NCBI RefSeq assembly: GCF_000283155.1
Contig: NW_004454289.1
Coordinates: 326,203 to 390,202, forward strand
Direction of reading: 5' to 3'
Length of the DNA stretch: 64,000 nt
From: Ceratotherium simum simum
Taxonomy: Eukaryota > Chordata > Mammalia > Perissodactyla > Rhinocerotidae
In this document: positions 1 through 9,290 of the stretch, one piece after another
How the letters are laid out: each line of letters starts with the position of its first letter
Position numbering within the stretch: position 1 is the first letter of the stretch
Translations under genes and position numbers: made by a program
The notes under the pieces: model-generated
What the model was told of the DNA's origin: nothing
Databases searched by the model: none
What the model saw: the letters and a program-made list of their open reading frames with translations, nothing else

Positions 1-129
1 AATAAAACAAAAATAAAAAATAAAAATAAAATAAAATAAAATAAACTCTTTTTGGTGTCAAATTCATGCATTTTGTGTAACCAACACCACACTCAAGTTG
101 CTTCATGAGTTTTTAGATCTTGGCCCCAC

Positions 130-535
130 CCTTTAGTACCTTTGTGATGTTGAGCAAGTGTCTTCAGCTCTCTGGCTCTCCACTGAGAAATGTTTTTGTG
201 TGTGTGAGGAAGACTGGCCCTGAGCTAACATCTATTGACAATCCTCCTCCTTTTTTTCCCTTTTTCTCCCCAAAGTCCCAGTAGATAGTTGTATGTCATA
301 GTTGCACATCCATCTAGTTGCTGTATGTGGGACGCGGCCTCAGCATGGCCGGAGAAGCGGTGCGTCGGTGCACGCCCGTGATTCGAACCGGGCTGCCGGT
401 AGGGGAGCGTGTGCACTTAACCGCTAAGCCATGGGGGCCGGCCCCTCCACCGAGAGATTTAAATGAATTAATACATGTATGTGGCATAGAGTAACTGCTC
501 AACAAATGTTAGCTGGTAAATTATTGTATTTACTC
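130..535 (+). repeat. MIR SINE, split by an ERE insertion
   Basis: The left part (about 140-191) matches the MIR core with its 'tgagcaagt..ctctctgg' stretch. The right part (about 446-530) matches the MIR tail, with 'taatacatgta' and 'ctcaacaaatgttagct'. The two halves are contiguous in MIR once the ERE at 192-445 is removed. MIRs are ancient tRNA-derived SINEs fixed before the placental radiation, so the ERE is the younger insertion. Confidence 0.7.
192..445 (-). mobile_element. ERE SINE (Perissodactyla-specific)
   Basis: Read on the minus strand it starts with the ERE head GGGGCCGGCCCC, then the 'GGCTTAGCGGTTAAGTG'-type A-box region, the B-box-like 'GGTTCGAATCAC' and the tail ending in a GT/CA-rich run. 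Imperfect 12-bp target duplications flank it: ccactgagaaat on the left and ccaccgagagat on the right. It sits inside a MIR. ERE is a tRNA-derived SINE moved by L1 machinery. Confidence 0.93.
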
Positions 536-539
536 TTAA

Positions 540-2090
540 TAATTTTATTTCCTTTCTCACAGATGGCAATTGTAACATCACCCATGTCGATGTAAATAAT
601 CCATAATCAATCTATAAATCAAAATTGGGGTGATTTGTTATGAGCCAACTTTTGAGGACCATGGCCCAGGGCCTTCCTTCCCTAAGGAAGAAAGGGCACC
701 AAAGAATTGGGGTGTACAGAGTGGTTATATACCGTCAAAGAGCATGTATCACATATGATTGCAATGTCCCTTTTACAATAGCCACAAGATTGTCCTGCCA
801 GAATAGCTATTGATGGACACAGTGGGGAGCAGGTCTCCTGTCTCCATGGGCATGGCTGGTGTCAGGTCTGTTGTCTGGAGCTGGGTGGTCACTGGATGAG
901 CACAGCAATCAAATCCTAGCCTAGGGAGAAATGCTTATCCTTAAGGAAATGACAATGTGGGGGAAGTTGCATCCTTACCTTAAGGACATTTACTCTTCTC
1001 TTTGGGACATGGCAAAGCAGATACACAATGCAGGCGACAGGCCCTTTTGGAAAAACAAACCCAGGCCGAATTAGTTTTACCCCAAATGGCTTCCTCATAT
1101 GCTCCAATATATCTTATTCCTTGTCATTTGTTTATCATTTTCCCCCTTTTGATCTATAATCTTTTGATAGAAAGCATTGATGATCAAAGTATTGTCCCTC
1201 AGAACCAGGCTAGTTGCTGCCTGCCCTGGGTCCATCATGTCCCTCGGTGCCAGGCTTTTATCTCATTTATTTGCCCAGTTGTCCACGTTGGGGTGAATTA
1301 ATTGGATATAGTGGACAAGTAAAGAGGTGTATATATTAATGGAAGAAGCATTTCATGAGTTTTGGATTAATTTTAGTTTGTTGCACAAATGTTGTATGTG
1401 TGCTTTTTTATGACTCCTTGTGTTTACACTATTCACAATTATAGAACAAGTACAGTAACAATGATAATAATTTAACACATTTGAAAAGATTAGTTTAAAA
1501 TGAGTTCTTAGGCATAGTCCTTATCGGAAAAGGAAATTTGTCCAGGGTTATAAGATCAATCGACCATCTCAAGTTTCATTACTCCAGCTTACATGACAGT
1601 CTTACAGCACTGAGTAAGGAAAACAGCAATTAGTTTAAATATTATGATTAGTACAAGAATTCCAAGTAATAGAAATAGGAATTGCAATCTGGATCAAAAA
1701 ACGAACCGATACCAGGAAGGAGCCAACCAAACAAATCAAGACCAGGTGCGGGATCGCTTAAGGCGTACACCTGCTTTTTCATGCGCTTTAGCAGAAATGA
1801 CACATTGGAAGACTAGTCAGGTATGAAAACACAGCATTCAGTTTGAATGATGGTACATGCACCACCTTGGGATGTAGTTAAAATATCTAAACCCATTTTA
1901 TTTTGAAGGACAGTCTTTTTCATTAAAGACATTTTAGTATTTCTTTGTGGAAAGGTTTTTATTTACAGATTAATTTTTTTCAGTAGATTTAAGTTACTAA
2001 GATTATTTTGTGTCAGTTTTCATAATTCAGTAATTTAAGAAATTGTCCGTTTTCTCTCAATTGTCAAATTTGTTGGCAGATAGTTGTTAT
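540..2090. other. Region without recognised gene; possible ERV-derived sequence
   Basis: No convincing exon was found. Composition changes relative to the neighbouring L1. On the minus strand, 600-770 has an LTR-like look: a 'TATATAACC' TATA-like motif followed by 'TTGGTGCCC'. The stretch 780-1330 resembles retroviral LTR or leader sequence, but I cannot place it in a named family. The short open frames here (up to 99 codons) have no recognisable protein motifs. The ERV assignment is a guess; an older unnamed repeat is equally possible. Confidence 0.3.
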
Positions 2091-2106
2091 AATTTTATTT
2101 TCTTTT

Positions 2107-2151
2107 TTTTTGTGAGGAAGATCAGCCCTGAGCTAACATGGGGCCGGCCCC
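2107..2151 (-). mobile_element. Miniature, internally deleted ERE
   Basis: On the plus strand a T-run is followed by 'gtgaggaagatcagccctg', 'agctaacat', then directly 'ggggccggcccc'. These are the extreme tail and extreme head of a minus-strand ERE. About 200 bp or more of the usual body is missing, leaving a roughly 45-bp element inside L1 sequence. Confidence 0.8.
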
Positions 2152-2885
2152 AGAAAGTTAATAAAGTCTTTTTATTATCTTTTTAATCTCTGTATAATCC
2201 TTAGTGGTAATCTTTATTTTTATTTCTAATTTTGGTAATTTGTATATTTTCCTTTAGTTTTACTCGGGGTTTATGAGTTTAATCATTTCCAAGAACCAAC
2301 TCGGCTTTGTTTCTTTCTATTGTTCATTGAGTTTAAATCTTCTTATTTTCTAATATATATTTAAACCTCTAAATTTTTCTCTAAGTACTACTTTAGCTGC
2401 ATCTTATAAACTTCATTCTGTTGTATTTTCATTATTGGTCAGCTCAAAATATTTTACTTTCATTGTGAAGTCTTTGATCCATGTGATATTTAGAAGTGTC
2501 TTGTTTAATTCCTAAATATTTGGGTGTTCTGTAGTTATCTTTTTGTTGTGGATTTCTAAGTTCTTTACGGTTAGAGAACACAGTTTGCATTATTTCAATC
2601 CATTAAAATTGATTGAGACCTGTTTTATGATCCAGTATATGGTCTATTTTGGTAAATGTTTCATCCATTTTGAAAAGAATGTGTATTATCTGAATGTTAG
2701 TTGTAGTGTTCTATAAATGTCAATTAGGTTAAGTTGCTTGATAGTGTTGTTCAGTCTCTTCACTGACTTTGTCTGTTTGATCAAACAATTACTAAGAGAG
2801 GAGTATGAAAACCTAACTGATTATGGATTTGTCTATTTTGCTTTTTAGTTCTGTCAAATTTTGCTTCATATATATATATATATAT

Positions 2886-3124
2886 ATAGTGTGTGTGAGG
2901 AAGACCAGCCCTGAGCTAACATCTGCCAATCCTCCTCTTTTTAGCTGAGGAAGACTGGCCCTGGGCTAACATCCATGCCCATCTTCCTCCACTTTGTGTG
3001 GGACGCCACCACAGCATGGCCTGACAAGCGGTGCATTGGTGCACGCCCAGTATATGAACCTGTGAACCCCGGGCCACTGCAGCGGAGCTCGCGCACTTAA
3101 CCGCTGCGCCACTGGGCCGGCCCC
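2886..3124 (-). mobile_element. ERE SINE
   Basis: Minus-strand ERE ending in 'actgggccggcccc' at the plus-strand right edge. It contains the two tail modules 'gaggaagaccagccctgagct' and 'gaggaagactggccctgggct'-like (each under 22 bp) and the middle 'gtgggacgccaccacagcatgg'-type core. It is inserted in L1 ORF2 sequence, and the (AT)n run adjoins its tail. Confidence 0.92.
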
Positions 3125-5487
3125 AGCTTCGTATATTTTGAAGTGACATTGGTTGCATACACATTTCAGATTTTTCTGTCGAGATGACATTATCTTTTTG
3201 TCATTTGAAATTTCCCTCTTTATTGCTAGTAGTACTTCTCATCTTGATATCTACTTTATTGCTTATTAACGTAGCCATATCAGTCTTCTTAAGATTAGTG
3301 TTGGTGTGGTATATCTTTTCCATCCTTTTACTTTCAACATATTTGTCCTTGAATTCAAAATATGTCTCCTGTAATCAGCATATAGTTGAGTCTTTTTTTA
3401 AAATTGTGGTACACATTTTATGTGGTCCATAATTTGTGTTACACAAAATACACATAACAAAATTTACCATCTTAGCCGTTTTTAAGTGTACGGTTCAGTA
3501 GTAATAAGTACATTCACAGTTTTGTGCAACTGTCACCACCATCCATCTCTAGAACTCTTTTCATCTTGCAAAATTGACTCTGTATCCGTTGAACAATAAC
3601 TTCCCATTCTGCCCTTCCTCCAGCCTCTGGCAACCACCCTTCTACTTTCTGTCTCTGTGAATCTGACTACTCTAGATGCCTCATATAAGTTGAATCATAC
3701 AGTATTTGTCTTTTTATGGCTGGCTTATTTCACTTAGGGTAGTATCCTCAAGATTCATCCATGTTGTAGCAGGTATCAGATTATCTTTTTTAAGGCTGAA
3801 TAATATTTCCTTGTATGTATATACCACATTTTGTTTGTCTATTCATCTGTCAATGCACACTTGGGTTGCTTCCACCTTTTGGCTATTAGGAATAATGCTG
3901 CTATGAACACAGGTATACAAGTATTTCTTCAAGACTTTGCTTTCAATTCTTTTGTGTATATAACCAGAAGTGGAATTGCTGAGTAATATGGTAATTCTAT
4001 TTTTAATTTTTTGAGGAGCTGCTACCCTGTTTTCTTTAGCAGCTGTACCATTTTATATTCCCACCAACAATGTACAAGGGTTCCAATTTCTCCACATCCT
4101 CACCAACAGTTATTTTCTGTGTTTTTGATAGTAGCCATCCTAACCATATGCTGGTGTGTGCAGGTATCTCTTTGTAGTTTTGATCAGCATTTCCCTAATG
4201 ATTAGTGATGTTGAGCATCTTTTCATGTGCTTATTGGCCATTCATATATCTTCTTTGGAGAAATGTCTATTCAAGCCCTTTGCCCATTTTTTATTCACAT
4301 TGTTTTTTGTTGTTAAGATATAAGGATTCTTATATATTCTTTATATATTCTAGATGTTAACCCCTTATTAGATATACGGTTTGCACATATTTTCTCCCTT
4401 TACATGAGTTGCTTTTTCACTCTATCAATTGTGTCTTTTGATGCACAGAAGTTTTAAATTTTTATGTAGGATTTTTTTAAACTTGTTTTATAATATCTGC
4501 CTTTAATGGCATTGTTTAATCCATTTTCATTTCATATAATTACTGATGTGGTTTAGTTTAAGTCTACCAACTTGCTATTTGTGATCGCTTTGATCTGTTC
4601 TTTGTTCCTCTTTTCATTAATCAAGCATTGACTTTTTAACTGGTTTTCCCTTTTTTGTCATTGTCCCATGGATTACAATATACATCTTTAATTTATAACA
4701 GTCTACCTTTAATTAACAACATATCATTTCACCAGCAATGTAAGAGCCTTCAGCCATATAATTCCATTTCACCTTCTACTGCGACTTATGCTGTTATAAA
4801 TATTTTATTTCCACATATGTGATATACCCCACAATGTTTTATTGTTGTTTTAAATAGTCAGTGTTCTTTTATATTTACCCACATTTTAAATTTTTGGAAA
4901 TTGAGGTGTGTTTCATTCAGTGAAATAGAGAGATCATATATGTACAGATTGGTGATTCTGACAGATGTATGTACCTGCGTATCCCTCACCTAAATTTAGA
5001 TACAATTTCTATGCCTATTTAGAAGATTCCCTGATTCTCCTTTCAGCCATTCCCACCCACAGAATCAAGCACTATAGTGATTTCTAGCACCAAAGATGAG
5101 TTTTACCATCTCGTTGACTTCATATCAAAGAATCACATAGTACTTGCCATGTTTTTTTGTGTGTGTGTTTGCCTTCTTTCACTGAACATAACATTTTAAC
5201 ACTTATCAATTTATTCTGTATATCAATTATTTATTCTTTTTTCTGAGTAGAATTCCATTTTACATATATACTACAATTTGTCTATCCATTTTGTTGCTAG
5301 ACACTTTCAGTTGATTACAGTTTTTGACTATTAAGCTCAAATAGTGATATTTTTGACTAAAGCTGCTATGGATATTCTTGGTCAAGTCTTTTTGTGGACG
5401 TAAGATTCCTTTCTCCTGGGAATATAGGAATGGAATTGCCAGGATCATAGGGCAGGCTAATATTTAATTTTATTAAAAACTATGAAA

Positions 5488-5704
5488 CAGGGCTGGCCCC
5501 GTGGCTTAGCGGTTAAGTGCGCGTGCTCCGCTGCTGGCGGCCTGGGTTCGGATCCTGGGCGCGCACCGACGCACCGTTTCTCCGGCCATGCTGAGGCCGC
5601 GTCCCACATACAGCAACTAGAAGGATGTGCAGCTGTGACATACAACTATCTACTAGGGCTTTGGGGGAAAAAATAAATAAATAGAAAAAAAAAAACAAAA
5701 AAAA
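5488..5704 (+). mobile_element. ERE SINE (short-tail type)
   Basis: Plus-strand ERE starting 'gggctggccccgtggcttag', with A-box-like 'TAGCGGTTAAGTGC' and B-box-like 'GGTTCGGATCC', ending in 'ggctttgggggaaaa' plus an A-rich tail. The likely target duplication is aaaactatgaaa on the left against aaaactgcgaaa on the right. It lacks the 'gaggattggcaatagatgtt' extension seen in longer copies. Confidence 0.93.
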
Positions 5705-5931
5705 ACTGCGAAAAAGATTTCCAAGGTATCTATGTATGCAGCTCCCACCAGCAACATGGACCTCACAGCTGCTCCACATCTTTGCCGACACGTGGTTGGT
5801 GGATTTTCTCGCTCTCCTGGATTTCTGGCTCCGTAGTATCATCTCTTGGTGATTTTACCTTGCATTTTCCTGATGACCCATGGGGCTGAGCATCCCCTGA
5901 TGAGCTTAGTGGACATTTGTTTATCTATGTA

Positions 5932-6764
5932 TGTCTTGACATGGGTACAGCCATGTTTGGCCGCTCCATTGACCTACAGCCACTAGCACAAAAGGAAATA
6001 TAAAAGCTGCTTTCTGCGTGGTGGGAACTGGCCCTTCTCCCACGGAGAGAGTTGCAAGTTGTAACATTTCAAGGCTCTTGGAGCGTCGCAGCACGGGATG
6101 GACTGGCCATCTGTACCGGGCTAAGATGAAAACCAAAGAGAACAATGCACGTACACAATTACTGGGCTGGGACGTTAGCCAAGGGGCTCAGTGCACATAC
6201 GCCACTGATAACCATTTGTGCATGGGAACACTAGATGTTTGCTCTGTAAACTCTGTAACTGCTTATATAAACTGCTGGAAACTGAGACCTGGTGAGAGTT
6301 CCACCTGTGGAGGGGACGTCGTGCCCAGGACGTGTGATCCTTGCCCAGCCGCGTCGATTGACAGGGCTCTCCCGGCAGTGGGGAGTGGATGTTGTGAGTA
6401 ATTGATTTACTGTGAAGTAACTGATTTGATGTGTTCTCTTTTTGGTCAACCTGGTGTTTCTCTTTCCGGTTGATTTGTGTCATTTCCCTTCAGTCGATCT
6501 GGTGTTTCCCTTTCTGATCGATCTGATGTTTTTCCCTCTTATTATATGACCTATTCGGATCTGCTGCTATCTCAGCCGATGTGGGTGTTTTCCCTTTCCA
6601 GTTGAGCTGGTGTTTTTTCCCTCTTATTATTTGACCTATTCGGATCTGTTTGCAGACTATCGCCTTTACTATCCTCTGTATAATAAAATAAACCTTCAGT
6701 TCATTTGTTTGGCGTGAAGAGTGTCTTTTACATCTCCGATCGAATCCCTGAACCTCTCATAACA
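5932..6764 (+). mobile_element. Solo LTR of an endogenous retrovirus
   Basis: An 833-bp unit begins TGTCTTGACATGGG and ends CTCATAACA, so it has the TG...CA ends of an LTR. It is flanked by exact 5-bp direct repeats ATGTA (5927-5931 and 6765-6769), and L1 sequence resumes on both sides. Inside are a TATA-like 'ttatataaac' (about 6261-6272) and a poly(A) signal 'aataaaataaa' (about 6680-6692). A set of imperfect tandem repeats at about 6425-6655 includes two copies of 'gacctattcggatctg'. No internal retroviral sequence adjoins it, so it arose by LTR-LTR recombination. Orientation follows TATA-to-poly(A) order. I cannot name the family. Confidence 0.85.
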
Positions 6765-7960
6765 ATGTATGAGTGCCCATTCATGTCAAGTTTTGCCACA
6801 TTTTTTGGGTTGTCTCTTTTATTATTTCTGACTTGAAGGAATCCATTCTGTTCTGGTTACAAGTCCTCTATCAGATGTACACATTACAAACATTTTCTTC
6901 CAGTCTGTGATTTGCCTTTTCATGTAATTAACATTTTGTTTTGATGAGCAAAAGTTTTTAATTTTGAGGAAGTCAAATTTATGTATTTTTTTCCTTTATG
7001 ATTAATGTTTTTTATGTCCTCAATAATCTTTCCCCACTCTAAGACTGTGAAAACTTTCTTCTCTATTTTCTTCTAGAAGTTTTATAGTTTTAGCTTTCAC
7101 AGTTAGGTTTATTTCCATCTTGAATTAATTTTTGTGTATACCACGATGTAGAAATAATTGATTTTTTTCATACAGGTATTCAGTTGCTGCAGCATCATTT
7201 CTTGAAAAGAAAAGCCTTTTGAATTACAAGCCCATATAGTCTATTTCTGGACTCTCATCTCTTTCATTCTGTTTTTCTGCTGAACTTAGTACAACACTAT
7301 GTGAGCTTTACAGCAGGGCTTGAATTTCAACGACGTTGTTCTTTTGTGTTCTGGCTTCCTTTATCTTTTTTTTTTTTTTTTTGTGAGGAAGATCAGCCCT
7401 GAGCTAACATCCATGCTAATCCTCCTCTTTTTGCTGAGGAAGACCGGCTCTGAGCTAACATCTATTGCCAATCCTCCTCCTTTTTTTTTCCCCAAAAGCC
7501 CCAGTAGATAGTTGTATGTCATAGTTGCACATCCGTCTAGTTGCTGTATGTGGGACACGGCCTCAGCATGGCCGGAGAAGCGGTGCGTCAGTGCGCGCCC
7601 GGGATCCAAACCCGGGCCGCCAGTAGTGGAGCGCGCGCATTTAACCACTAAGCCGCAGGGCCGGCCCTGGCTTCCTTTATCTTTGATGAGACTCCAGCCA
7701 TCATTCAAGTTATTGTTTCTCTGAATGTCGTATGTCTCCCACTCCCACTCCCTGCCTTCTTTCACACATTTTTCCTATTCCTTCTCCCTCCACTCTTTCC
7801 TCCCTCAATCTCCCTTCCTTCTCTCTCCTTCCTTCTCTTCCTTCTTCCTTGCTTTTTAGTAATTTGACTAACATGTGTCTCAGTATGCTCTTTTTTGTAG
7901 TTGTCCTGCTTGGAGTTTTTAAACTGCATAGATTCCAAATTGATAAAAGATATTTCTAAT
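6765..7960 (-). mobile_element. Old L1 fragment, continuation after the solo LTR
   Basis: The antisense L1 sequence left at 5926 resumes here ('atgtatgagtgcccattc'). It runs through 3'-half sequence and then, after the ERE, into what looks like antisense ORF1 or HAL1-type sequence (7690-7960, 'ctgcttggagtttttaaactg'). A polypyrimidine CT-rich stretch occupies about 7735-7850. It is strongly diverged with no open frame. Confidence 0.65.
7369..7666 (-). mobile_element. ERE SINE (long-tail type) with perfect target duplication
   Basis: Minus-strand ERE with a T-run (the element's poly(A)), both tail modules, the 'agttgctgtatgtgggac' core and the head 'gcagggccggccc'. The 17-18 bp flanks ctggcttcctttatcttt are identical at 7351-7368 and 7667-7684. 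The exact duplication and low divergence suggest a recent insertion. Confidence 0.95.
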
Positions 7961-7969
7961 GACATTTGA

Positions 7970-8483
7970 ACACAGTGACTTGATCATACATCCTCAGGAG
8001 GATATAGTCTTTGGACAAAAAAGAACTTCAAAGAGATGTTAAACTGCATTTAGTAAGCCTATTATTCATAATTTGGTCTATAACTCTGAAACTGTTATAT
8101 GTATCTGGTTTAGAAACCATATAAGTAAATTTATTAGTAGTATCAGTAAATATGATTTTCAACTTAAGAGAAAGAAGATATATACCATTTGAAGGATTAA
8201 GAAAAAAACCTGTGTTAAATTTAAATTAGACCTATAGTATTTGGAAAAATTTAAGTTCTAGCTCTATTCACTACAACAGCCTAGGATCAATGACACCTCA
8301 GTAGCAACATTCACACCTAACACCCAGATCTTGGGTTTGTCTCACAAATTAAAATGAAAAGCAGACGCCTGGGAGGTACTCCTATGTGGTGAGTCAAGGT
8401 GGAGATGAGTAAAATCCCTTTGACACCTCCTTCCTCATCAGCCAGTGCAGACCACCTCATTAAAGAGGGGTTATCTGTCACAG
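7970..8483 (+). other. Upstream flank/intron of the KRAB-ZNF pseudogene
   Basis: This is AT-rich sequence with no recognised repeat or RNA gene. The only element supported here is the acceptor 'gttatctgtcacag' immediately before the KRAB A exon. An upstream leader exon with the start codon would be expected for a KRAB-ZNF gene. I could not identify it; the ATGs near 8402-8445 lie in the intron. Confidence 0.4.
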
Positions 8484-8610
8484 GGATCAGTGTGCCTCAA
8501 GGACATGACTGTTGCCTTCAGCTGGGAGGAGTGGCAGCAGCTGAGCCCTGCACAGAGGAGCCTGTACAGGGACATGGTGCTTGAGAACTGCAGCCACCTG
8601 ATGCCCGTGG
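8484..8610 (+). pseudogene. KRAB A-box exon of a decayed KRAB zinc-finger gene
   Basis: This 127-bp exon has the standard KRAB A length. It is bounded by acceptor 'ctgtcacag' and donor 'GTGG|gtgagt'. Its peptide contains 'MTVAFSWEEWQQLSP' and 'AQRSLYRDMVLENCSHL', which keep the core KRAB A residues (V, F, EEW, L, AQ, LYRDVMLEN-like). KRAB A recruits TRIM28 to silence chromatin. The DV of the usual 'FEDV' is DM here and VML is MVL. The exon itself is open, in phase 0 to 1. It is called a pseudogene because the downstream zinc-finger exon is broken. Confidence 0.85.
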
Positions 8611-8886
8611 GTGAGTGCCAACGTCCTGTGCAGGCTGGACTGTGCCCGATGACCATGGCTTTGCCTTCTCTTGCTGATGCTGTGTGGAGGCAGGGGTGGG
8701 GGTAGGGAAGTGAAGAAGGATATATTGAATTTTCCCTTAAGTTCTCAAAATTTAACAGTCTCCCTTTGGAGACTGAATTTATATTTCTGTCTTACCAGTA
8801 AATGTCTTTCTTTTGCTAATTGTGCAAAATGGAAATTTTATTATTTGACCCTTAACACCAAATCTGAGGTGATGTCTCATCAACAG

Positions 8887-8981
8887 GGTCTCCAGGCCCT
8901 AAACCATATATGATCTTCAAGATGGAGCAAGGGGAAGATCCAGGAGTGTTAGAAGGGAGAATTCCAAGTGATCCTACTCAG
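8887..8981 (+). pseudogene. KRAB B-box exon of the same gene
   Basis: The acceptor 'catcaacag' and donor 'ACTCAG|gtgagt' bound 95 bp. Joined to the A exon (split G codon), it reads 'GPKPYMIFKMEQGEDPG' and 'VLEGRIP', the standard KRAB B pattern (KP..I.KLEQGEEPW..E.E.P). KRAB B exons are usually 96 bp with the same phase at both ends. This one is one base short, which shifts the frame into the next exon. The Trp after 'GEDP' is replaced by Gly. Confidence 0.8.
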
Positions 8982-9032
8982 GTGAGTGAGTGCTGAATCA
9001 GACACATAGAAGACAAGGAATTAAAACCTAGG

Positions 9033-9290
9033 TGAGAGCCGGTCCTGAGGGCCTAATGGTTAAAGTTTGGTGCTCTCACCGCTTCACAGCCTAGGTTTGT
9101 TTCCTGGTCTCAGAACCACACCACCCATCTGTCAGTAGCCATGCTGTGGTGGCAGCTCACATAGAAGAACTAGAAGGACTTAGAATATACAACCATGCAC
9201 CGAGGTTTTGGGGAGGAAAAAAAAGAGGAAGATTGACAACAGATGTTAGCTCAGGGCATATCTTTCCCTGTAAAATAAAAAAACAAAAAT
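9033..9290 (+). mobile_element. Old, diverged ERE-family SINE
   Basis: It begins 'gagagccggtcctgaggg', followed by 'taatggttaaagtttggtgc', 'cctaggtttgtttcctgg', 'agccatgctgtggtggcagc' and a tail 'gatgttagctcagggcat'. It has the ERE block order but is much more diverged than the other copies, so it is probably an older subfamily. It lies in the intron after the KRAB B exon. Confidence 0.8.

Larger units (their letters stand above)
2155..5931 (-). mobile_element. Composite of old L1 fragments (nested)
   Basis: The plus strand reads as antisense L1. 2155-3434 and about 4480-4880 look like ORF2/inter-ORF sequence of one element. 3435-4478 reads as the 3' end of a second, 5'-truncated L1, with the antisense of the 'tattattcagcc' and 'aacaacatggatgaa' type 3' motifs. 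From about 4890 a third, more diverged L1 3' end begins and continues to 5931, where a solo LTR interrupts it. An (AT)n microsatellite lies at about 2868-2888. No intact ORF remains. L1 encodes an RNA-binding ORF1 and an endonuclease/reverse-transcriptase ORF2; here both are dead. Confidence 0.75.

Noticed and set aside
5513..5842. 109-codon minus-strand open frame
   Set aside because: It spans an ERE and L1 sequence and has no protein motif.
6018..6401. 127-codon open frame in the solo LTR
   Set aside because: It lies wholly in LTR U3-like sequence, with no recognisable motif or splice context.
7361..7765. 134-codon minus-strand open frame
   Set aside because: It is a read-through of an ERE. 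Near-identical frames occur in other ERE copies (for example 47718-48107).
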